Positions 1 to 4,810 of a stretch of DNA of 7,201 nt are shown here, piece by piece (the first letter of the stretch is position 1; each line of letters starts with the position of its first letter). This DNA comes from Weeksellaceae bacterium (GTDB lineage: Bacteria > Bacteroidota > Bacteroidia > Flavobacteriales > Weeksellaceae). The stretch spans positions 1-7,201 of the forward strand of contig JAQVDG010000099.1 in assembly GCA_028698395.1 (NCBI GenBank), read 5' to 3'. Made by a program: the position numbers and the translations under genes. Below the pieces are notes generated by a model, which was not told the DNA's origin, made no database searches, and worked only from the letters and a program-made list of their open reading frames with translations.

Positions 1-267
1 AAAAATCCCTTTGCCTTCAACGGTTTCAACAATAGTGTAAATAGGTTGATTTTGTTGTTTTTCAGTTAAGAAAAAACCGCCTGAAGGTCCTTTTAAGCTG
101 TTTATAACACCCTGTCGAACAAGTAATTGAAGAGCTTTGCTAACAGTGTGCTCACTGGCGTTAATTTGCTCAGCAATTTCTTTGGCACTGATTTTTTTGT
201 TTTCCTCTCTTTTGCACGATAAATAAATGACGGCTTTAATGGCTGTTTTACAAGTAAGACTTAACAT
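1..267 (-). CDS. Rrf2-family transcriptional regulator (partial, C-terminus off the window)
   Basis: The first 89 codons of an Rrf2-family winged-helix regulator lie here; the frame is open to base 1, so the C-terminus is missing. The protein begins MLSLTCKTAIKAVIYLS, a typical Rrf2 first helix. The helix-turn-helix follows (about residues 27-50, with ISAKEIAEQINASEHTVSKA), then the wing motif LKGPSGGFFL (about 58-67), a family hallmark. Rrf2 proteins (IscR, NsrR, RirA, CymR) sense iron-sulfur status, NO, iron or cysteine; many bind a cluster through three cysteines near residues 90-105, just beyond the window. The two visible cysteines (6 and 18) are not those ligands, so cluster binding and signal cannot be decided. 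The ATG lies two bases after the DUF59 gene's stop, so this is the last visible gene of the operon and probably translationally coupled. Autoregulation through the palindrome at 4594-4617 is an inference. Confidence 0.9.
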   Translation of the reverse strand, partial: MLSLTCKTAIKAVIYLSCKREENKKISAKEIAEQINASEHTVSKALQLLVRQGVINSLKGPSGGFFLTEKQQNQPIYTIVETVEGKGIF

Positions 268-269
268 GA

Positions 270-593
270 TTAGTAGCCTAAAAATTCTTTTCCTTCCGGT
301 GAAATCATTGAATAATCCCAAGGTGGATCAAAAGTTAATTCCAAATTAATTTCCCATCCCGGAAATGATTCTTCCAAAGAGTTGGTTGTGTCTCCGGTTA
401 TGGCATCGCCCATGGGGCAAAATTGTGTAGTCAAAGTCATGATGATTTCTAATTTCTTTGCATCTTCATCAAAATCAATTTGGTACACTAATCCTAAATC
501 TACAATATTCAAACCCACTTCCGGGTCATCTACATGGTACAGCCCTTGTAAAGCGACTTCGCATTTTTCTTGGTCATTTGTATATACACTCAT
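270..593 (-). CDS. DUF59/MIP18-family iron-sulfur cluster assembly factor (SufT/PaaD-like)
   Basis: This 107-residue protein is a single DUF59 (MIP18/PaaD/SufT-like) domain of normal length. Visible family marks are the N-terminal VDDPEVGLNIVDLGLVY segment (residues 21-37), the TLTTQFCPMG motif with the conserved cysteine at 59, and the DPPWDYSMIS segment (89-98). Relatives act as accessory factors that mature iron-sulfur proteins, the cysteine being important for function; the protein is expected in the cytosol. Its ATG overlaps the upstream gene's stop (ATGA, 590-593), and its own TAA ends two bases before the Rrf2 ATG. That places cluster assembly between a membrane protein and a likely cluster-sensing regulator. 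It is distinct from the multi-domain SufT-fused forms and carries no Mrp ATPase. The exact client is unknown. Confidence 0.93.
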   Translation of the reverse strand: MSVYTNDQEKCEVALQGLYHVDDPEVGLNIVDLGLVYQIDFDEDAKKLEIIMTLTTQFCPMGDAITGDTTNSLEESFPGWEINLELTFDPPWDYSMISPEGKEFLGY

Positions 594-1873
594 TGTTTTT
601 TTGGTTTATGAAATAGAGTTACGGCAGAATTATAAACATAAAAGATAGCTGCCAAAACTAAAAGTAAGGCAGCAATCTTTATCATTAAATCAATACGGAA
701 ACTGATTCCGATAATCATTAGAACAAATCCAATAATATAGGCTAAGGACATTGCATTGTAAGCTTTGTCACTGAATAATTCTTTTGGAGCAGGTGTTTTT
801 CCCTGTCGTGCTTTTTTATGATAAACTTTGTTCCACACGATAAAAGGCAAGGTTTTGAATGTCATTCCAAAAATAATGGAAGTAATCCATCCAAAAAAAA
901 TGCAAAATCCGTAAAGCAGAATTAAATTCGGATAATTTCCGGAAGGGAGTAAAGTCAAAATAATCAACATCATGACAAATGGTAAAAGCATTTGTAAGAC
1001 GGATAAAATGGACATTTTCATTTGTTCATCTACATTTTTCCGGATTCGGACTTTGTAGGCCAATCGGCAGTGATTTACGAATAATACAATTCCGGTTAAA
1101 CCTGAAAGTAAAGAAAAATAAAGAAAATTAGAGGAAACTCCGAGGGTTTCAAATACTAAAAAACTGATTAAACTTGTGTTTACTAAACCGAAAATCCACC
1201 AAAGTGTAGTGCTGTTGGAATATTTAGAAATTAAAAACATAGGAATTAATCGGCTTCCAACACCTAAAACTAAAATCAAAAACCAACCGATTAATCCAAG
1301 GTGTGCATGAATGGATAAATAAGTAACGGAATCTTTAGGTAAAATAGGAATGGAAAAATTAAAAACCAATAATAAACCATAGAAAGTAGTCGAAAAGAGC
1401 CAAAGAGAAGCAGTTGCAACAAACCAAGCATGAACCTCATGTTTACTGCTGTTTTTTATACTTAACGAAACGTTGATTAAATAACTGATTACACCACAAT
1501 TAATCAATATTGCTGCTGTTTTTAAAGCCCATCCTGTGTTGAAAACATAAAAACCGTAAACCAATAAAGGAATTCCGATGGAAGTAAACCCAAAAGTTAT
1601 GTAAGCCAAGATGTTACTATGTAATTTTCCTGAAATTAAGACCGGTAATAATTGATGTGAAGCACCAAAAATAATCATAGTTCCCCAACCTAATGTCATG
1701 GTGTGCGTAATGGCTAAAGTTGTTGGTGAAAAATGATGTTGTTCAAAAATGGAAGTGTGGAAAAGCAACAACAAAGTGCCTACTAACAAAGAAATTGCCG
1801 CATATACATAAAACGGCAAAACAACTTTGTAGGAGGTGGTTTGCTGTAGTCCCGCAACTCCCGGTAACATCAT
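590..1873 (-). CDS. Heme-copper oxidase subunit I-like / NnrS-like multi-pass membrane protein
   Basis: This 427-residue, very hydrophobic protein has about twelve membrane helices (roughly 17-39, 55-80, 88-110, 116-138, 149-173, 187-214, 224-243, 247-268, 288-309, 315-346, 374-393, 396-416). Family-like segments are ITHTMTLGWGTMIIFGASHQLLP (55-77, His57 and His73) and a second intramembrane segment opening with HAHLGLIGWF (189-198) and ending near GSRLIPMF (206-213). Proteins of this kind are usually annotated as cbb3-type oxidase subunit I-like or NnrS-related, and often lie near NO-metabolism genes. The His57 and His189/His191 positions could hold heme. I do not see the HxxxY plus paired-His CuB site of a working oxidase or NO reductase, so catalysis is not claimed. 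The start follows the preceding gene's TAA by one base; a second Met directly after it is an equally possible start. The 3' end overlaps the DUF59 gene by four bases. Confidence 0.72.
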   Translation of the reverse strand: MMLPGVAGLQQTTSYKVVLPFYVYAAISLLVGTLLLLFHTSIFEQHHFSPTTLAITHTMTLGWGTMIIFGASHQLLPVLISGKLHSNILAYITFGFTSIGIPLLVYGFYVFNTGWALKTAAILINCGVISYLINVSLSIKNSSKHEVHAWFVATASLWLFSTTFYGLLLVFNFSIPILPKDSVTYLSIHAHLGLIGWFLILVLGVGSRLIPMFLISKYSNSTTLWWIFGLVNTSLISFLVFETLGVSSNFLYFSLLSGLTGIVLFVNHCRLAYKVRIRKNVDEQMKMSILSVLQMLLPFVMMLIILTLLPSGNYPNLILLYGFCIFFGWITSIIFGMTFKTLPFIVWNKVYHKKARQGKTPAPKELFSDKAYNAMSLAYIIGFVLMIIGISFRIDLMIKIAALLLVLAAIFYVYNSAVTLFHKPKKQ

Positions 1874-1874
1874 T

Positions 1875-2690
1875 TTATCGAGTTTTAAAAATTAATAAAT
1901 AGACTTCTCCGTCTTGTACTTCTTTGATTCGATAATCAAAATTCCGGTCTTTTAATTCGGTTAATAAAAAAACCGGAATTCGTTTGTGATAAACGTACAA
2001 TGCTTTTTCATCGGGTAATTCTTCCAAAGCCTCCAAAATTGTCATCATTGGCATCGGCATTTCCAAATGACGAACGTCTATTTCTACTAAATTTTCTTTA
2101 AAAGAAGCTAAAATTTGATCCCAATCGGCAGCGTCATTATTGACAGTTTCTAATTCTACTTTGGAATCTGCTGAGGTTTTATAAAAATAAGTATCGATTC
2201 TTTCTTCACCCACTGCATCAACAAAAGTTTCAAAACCTTGTTTTTCTAATAAGCTAATCAAAGGAACCGGCTCAAAAGTATTAATAATTTTTAAAGCATG
2301 ATTTTGTGGTAATTCTTTGATTTTTTGTTGAATAGGTCGAAGTGGGTCGCCGCCATCTGCTAACATTTGACGGACATCAAATTCTATAATTTGTTCGGAT
2401 TTCAATGATTTTAAATAATCCGGCAAAGGTTTTTTTTCTGTTTTTTCTTCTTCTTTTGGAGCTGACAAATCGGCTTCAAACCCCAAAGGATGAAGAACTT
2501 TAAAAAAGTCTTCCGGTTTACATCCGCCAATTTTGGAAGCCATTTTAATGCTGGTTCGACCAGCCATAAGTTTTCGCAACAATGGACTTCTTAGTTTTTT
2601 GAAATCCGGACTCAAGCTCACAATAGCTTCTAAAGCAGCTGAATTATGCTTTAAAAGAGCTGCTATTTTGGTTTGTTCATTGATTAACAT
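1875..2690 (-). CDS. DUF1858 plus tandem DUF2249 protein
   Basis: This 271-residue soluble protein has three modules. Residues 1-74 form a DUF1858-like domain resembling the N-terminus of DUF438-type proteins (SPDFKKLRSPLLRK near 27-40, then TSIKMASKIGGC with Cys57). A charged linker (77-90) follows. Then come two DUF2249 domains at about 101-171 (begins IIEFDVRQM) and 202-269 (begins LVEIDVRHLEMPMP); the second has a TusA-like look, with a DVR-LEMPMP start and a KRIPVFLL core. DUF2249 is uncharacterised but recurs beside iron-sulfur repair and denitrification genes. Unlike the repeats in the upstream RIC fusion, these domains lack the histidine set and NDHDPKP motif, so a structural or sulfur/metal carrier role could differ. 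Spacing is 89 bases from the upstream gene and one base to the downstream one. Function is unknown beyond context. Confidence 0.85.
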   Translation of the reverse strand: MLINEQTKIAALLKHNSAALEAIVSLSPDFKKLRSPLLRKLMAGRTSIKMASKIGGCKPEDFFKVLHPLGFEADLSAPKEEEKTEKKPLPDYLKSLKSEQIIEFDVRQMLADGGDPLRPIQQKIKELPQNHALKIINTFEPVPLISLLEKQGFETFVDAVGEERIDTYFYKTSADSKVELETVNNDAADWDQILASFKENLVEIDVRHLEMPMPMMTILEALEELPDEKALYVYHKRIPVFLLTELKDRNFDYRIKEVQDGEVYLLIFKTR

Positions 2691-2779
2691 AAACCGTTTT
2701 TAATGATTCTGTATAATTTTTTATTAAAATCAAAGATTCTTACAAATGTATCAAAAGAATTTTGCTAAAAAAGGATGAT
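2691..2779 (-). promoter_or_regulatory. Possible internal promoter between the RIC fusion and the DUF1858 gene
   Basis: This is the only real gap in the operon. On the minus strand TACATTTG (2750 to 2743) matches the Bacteroidota -7 consensus TAnnTTTG exactly and would start transcription about 47 bases before the downstream ATG. At the expected distance upstream there is only a run of T, with no clear TTG, so the -33 half is poor. A short dyad ATTCTT/AAGAAT (2736-2741 and 2755-2760) straddles the box. No strong hairpin plus T-run is present, so read-through from the upstream gene is likely. The palindrome seen at 4594-4617 is not repeated here. Confidence 0.35.
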
Positions 2780-4540
2780 TTAAGTCGTTTCTAATGATTT
2801 TTCGATTTCTATGGTTTTTGGAAAAAGAATATTGTTTTCGATATGAAAATGAAGTTGTAAATCTTTTTCAAATTCTTGTAACATTTGGAATAAGAGTTTA
2901 TAGCTGGCACAAGCATCCTCCGGAAGAGCAAATTCTTGAGTTAATTGATGGATTTCTTCAAAAACACGAACAAAATCAAAATGTTCTTTTTCCAATTGCT
3001 GACTTAATTTTTCAAAATTTCCATTATCATATTTCAAATGGATATTATTTTCTTTTTTCGCTTCAAAAATCTTTTTGACCAAAGGAAAAAGTACAGTTTC
3101 TTCTTCTTTTAGATGATGTTCTAAATTAGTGTACAAACTATCAACTTTGTCCTTTAATGGAAGTAATTCAGGATGAGCATCACCGTGAACTTGTGCTACT
3201 TTTGTAGCGTATTGTTTCAGTTCCGGTAAATATTTTCGAGCATAATTATGGTGAATATTTTTCACGTAATCAACTAAGAAATCCACATCCCAATCTGCAT
3301 AATTCACTTGATTTTCAAGTACATTATCAACGGCTTGATTCAATTCTTTTTCAACTTTCTCAACTTCCAAACCTTTTTCATCACAAGCTTGTTTTAGTGT
3401 TTTGTTTCCTCCACAACTAAAATCGATTCCGTATTTTTTAAAAACTTCGGCTTTTCGCAAATCTTTGGCAGAAATTTCACCAATAGTTTCTTGTTCATCC
3501 GGATTGACTTTGCTCACTCGAATGTCCCACCAAATTGGACCTTCTTGCAAATAAGTCCAAGAAAAAATAGTTCCGTATTCTCCTAAAAGTTGATAATAAA
3601 CCGGTTTTGGGTCATGGTCATTATGAATTACTAAACTTTCACCGGGATTTAAATCTTCAAAAACTCTGAAAATTGTAGCGTGTTTTAATTTTGGAGCAAG
3701 AGACGGAATATTAATTACCGTATCGTTTTGTTCATTTTTTGAAAGAGCATGACCGACTTGTTCCTCCCAACTTAATTCTCTTTCCGGATTTTTAGCTACT
3801 CGGATATCCCACCATTCCGGACCTTGTTGTAAATAATCCCAACTGAAAGTATCACCGTGCATACTTCGTAATTGATAATAAACTGGTTTCGGGTCGTGGT
3901 CGTTATGAATAATCATACTTTCGCCCGGTTTTAATCCGGCAAATGTATTGAAAATGGTTTCGTGTTTCATTCTTGGCTCAATTTCAGGAACGGTAATTAC
4001 AATTTCACCTTGATGTGTATGTGAAATTCCTTGTGGAGCAAGTGGTTTTCTTTTGGTTACCAAAACATCCCACCATTCCGGACCGGCTTCTAAATATTCC
4101 CAGTCAAAACAATCTCCTTTTAATTGTTGCAATTGAAAATAAACCGGTTTTGGATCATGATTATTATGAATGACCAAACTTTGTCCTTCATTTAAATTAT
4201 CAAATTCCTGAAAGATAGTCATGTGACGTAATCTTGGTTCAATTTCCTGAACATTGATTGTGAGATGTTCTTTTTTGTTTTCCGGTTTTTCTTCTTCTTC
4301 TTTAGCATTTTTACTAATGCGGATTTGCCACCAATCCGGACCATCTTGCAAATATTCCCAACTGAAAATATCACCATAAATTCCTTGTAATTGATAATAA
4401 ACCGGTTTTGGGTCATGATCGTTATGAATAACCATACTTTCCCCCGGATTTAAATTGTTAAATGTCTGAAAAATAGTAGTATGCTTCATTCTTGGTTCCA
4501 AACTCGGAACGTGAATAATTATTTCATTTGTTGTTTCCAT
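2780..4540 (-). CDS. ric: Iron-sulfur cluster repair di-iron protein (RIC/ScdA/YtfE family) with four N-terminal DUF2249 repeats
   Basis: This 586-residue soluble protein has two parts. Residues 6-77, 92-163, 179-250 and 273-344 are four DUF2249 repeats of 72 residues each, joined by charged linkers. Every copy keeps three histidines (20, 39, 42 in copy 1), the HDPKPVY segment and a GPxWW ending. From about 351 to the end is a complete RIC protein: an ScdA_N domain with SCGGNKTL (Cys376), then a hemerythrin-like four-helix bundle. By analogy with E. coli YtfE the di-iron ligands are all present: His430, His452, His476, Glu480, His520, His564 and Glu568. RIC proteins restore iron centres, notably iron-sulfur clusters, damaged by NO or peroxide. 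The usual RIC is about 220-250 residues; here the extra length is the repeat array. The first ATG after an in-frame TAA (4553-4555) is the start. It is the first gene of the operon, with its own promoter and probable operator upstream. Confidence 0.94.
   Translation of the reverse strand: METTNEIIIHVPSLEPRMKHTTIFQTFNNLNPGESMVIHNDHDPKPVYYQLQGIYGDIFSWEYLQDGPDWWQIRISKNAKEEEEKPENKKEHLTINVQEIEPRLRHMTIFQEFDNLNEGQSLVIHNNHDPKPVYFQLQQLKGDCFDWEYLEAGPEWWDVLVTKRKPLAPQGISHTHQGEIVITVPEIEPRMKHETIFNTFAGLKPGESMIIHNDHDPKPVYYQLRSMHGDTFSWDYLQQGPEWWDIRVAKNPERELSWEEQVGHALSKNEQNDTVINIPSLAPKLKHATIFRVFEDLNPGESLVIHNDHDPKPVYYQLLGEYGTIFSWTYLQEGPIWWDIRVSKVNPDEQETIGEISAKDLRKAEVFKKYGIDFSCGGNKTLKQACDEKGLEVEKVEKELNQAVDNVLENQVNYADWDVDFLVDYVKNIHHNYARKYLPELKQYATKVAQVHGDAHPELLPLKDKVDSLYTNLEHHLKEEETVLFPLVKKIFEAKKENNIHLKYDNGNFEKLSQQLEKEHFDFVRVFEEIHQLTQEFALPEDACASYKLLFQMLQEFEKDLQLHFHIENNILFPKTIEIEKSLETT
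3509..4525 (-). repeat. Four tandem in-gene DUF2249 coding repeats
   Basis: The repeat-coding units are 4310-4525, 4052-4267, 3791-4006 and 3509-3724, each 216 bases. By hand alignment copy 1 matches copy 3 at about 51 of 72 residues, copy 4 at about 50 and copy 2 at about 42, so copy 2 is the most diverged. The linkers (14, 15 and 22 residues) differ in sequence. This suggests old duplication kept by selection rather than a recent slippage product. Confidence 0.92.
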
Positions 4541-4575
4541 TTTTGATATACTTTATTAAGTGAATTTTGTGGAGA

Positions 4576-4607
4576 CAAATATAAAACTTTTTAATAAAAG
4601 CATTCAA
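4576..4607 (-). promoter_or_regulatory. Operon promoter, Bacteroidota sigma-ABfr type
   Basis: On the minus strand TTG (4607 to 4605) is followed after 21 bases by TATATTTG (4583 to 4576), an exact match to the -7 consensus TAnnTTTG with spacing in the accepted range. Transcription would begin near 4571, giving a leader of about 30 bases before the ATG at 4540. The leader is A-rich with no Shine-Dalgarno, normal for this phylum. The -33 element lies inside the palindrome at 4594-4617. Confidence 0.65.
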
Positions 4608-4617
4608 GTGCTTTTAT
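4594..4617. promoter_or_regulatory. Candidate operator: 24-base inverted repeat over the operon -33 box
   Basis: The arms ATAAAAGCA (4594-4602) and TGCTTTTAT (4609-4617) are perfect complements across a six-base centre, TTCAAG. The length, A+T-rich ends and GCA/TGC cores fit a homodimeric winged-helix site, broadly like NsrR/Rrf2 operators. Its centre lies about 34 bases upstream of the predicted transcription start, on top of the -33 element, so occlusion by a repressor is the simplest reading. The co-transcribed Rrf2 protein is the obvious candidate binder; a Crp/Fnr-type activator is an alternative. The binder is inferred, the symmetry is seen. Confidence 0.55.
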
Positions 4618-4655
4618 GCTTTATTTGAAATTTAACTTTTGTATAAGAAATCGGA

Positions 4656-4686
4656 TTGGTCTGTTTCAAAATAATTCATACCTTTA
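4656..4686 (+). promoter_or_regulatory. Possible dnaE promoter
   Basis: TTG at 4656-4658 is followed after 20 bases by TACCTTTA (4679-4686), seven of eight matches to TAnnTTTG. It would give a leader of about 120 bases before the dnaE ATG. A+T-rich DNA throws up such matches often, so this is tentative. Confidence 0.35.
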
Positions 4687-4709
4687 AAAACCCAATAGAA
4701 TTCTAATAA

Positions 4710-4725
4710 ATATTTATATAAATAT
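4710..4725. repeat. 16-base perfect A+T palindrome in the divergent intergenic region
   Basis: Bases 4710-4725 (ATATTTATATAAATAT) read the same on both strands. The stretch is entirely A and T and lies about 85 bases before the dnaE start. It could be a protein site, a melting-prone element or chance in A+T-rich DNA; nothing here decides. Confidence 0.4.
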
Positions 4726-4771
4726 CAGATTATCAAGATATTAACAAATATAGGTTTTATTGAAATGAATA

Positions 4772-4792
4772 ATTGAAATTCAGTCTTTCAAT
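4772..4792 (+). repeat. Short stem-loop just upstream of dnaE
   Basis: ATTGAAA (4772-4778) and TTTCAAT (4786-4792) are perfect complements around a seven-base loop, ending 18 bases before the dnaE ATG. ATTGAAAT also occurs directly upstream at 4759-4766. The stem is A+T-rich and would be weak; a role in translation is possible but unsupported. Confidence 0.3.
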
Positions 4793-4810
4793 CCAAAAAA
4801 TTAAGATTAC

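Larger units (their letters stand above)
4541..4810. other. Divergent intergenic region between the RIC operon and dnaE
   Basis: These 270 bases are strongly A+T-rich and hold no convincing gene, tRNA or small RNA. They contain the leftward operon promoter and its palindrome near the left side, the tentative dnaE promoter in the middle, and two A+T dyads nearer dnaE. The regulatory sites for the two directions are about 50 bases apart, so control could be independent. Confidence 0.8.

Noticed and set aside
382..648. 88-codon plus-strand open frame
   Set aside because: It lies antisense across the well-supported DUF59 gene and the end of the membrane-protein gene, and its composition resembles no family I know.
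590..1873. A catalytic cytochrome oxidase or NO reductase large subunit
   Set aside because: The CuB histidine dyad and HxxxY motif are not visible, and no partner cytochrome subunit gene lies in the window.
1720..1902. 60-codon plus-strand open frame
   Set aside because: It is antisense to the start of the membrane-protein gene, with no promoter or recognisable motif.
2691..2779. Rho-independent terminator between the first two operon genes
   Set aside because: No GC-bearing stem followed by a T-run is present on the minus strand; only weak A+T dyads are seen.
2794..3078. 94-codon plus-strand open frame
   Set aside because: It is antisense to the hemerythrin-like end of the RIC gene, whose ligand pattern is clearly real.
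4219..4416. 65-codon minus-strand open frame
   Set aside because: It is another frame inside the DUF2249 repeats; the lysine-rich run reflects the A-rich linker.
3509..4525. Assembly artefact or recent slippage creating the four repeats
   Set aside because: The copies differ at many residues, the linkers differ in length and sequence, and the frame stays open throughout.
4541..4810. Small RNA, riboswitch or mobile-element end in the intergenic region
   Set aside because: There are no long stable stems, no known aptamer-like pattern, and no terminal inverted repeats with target duplications.
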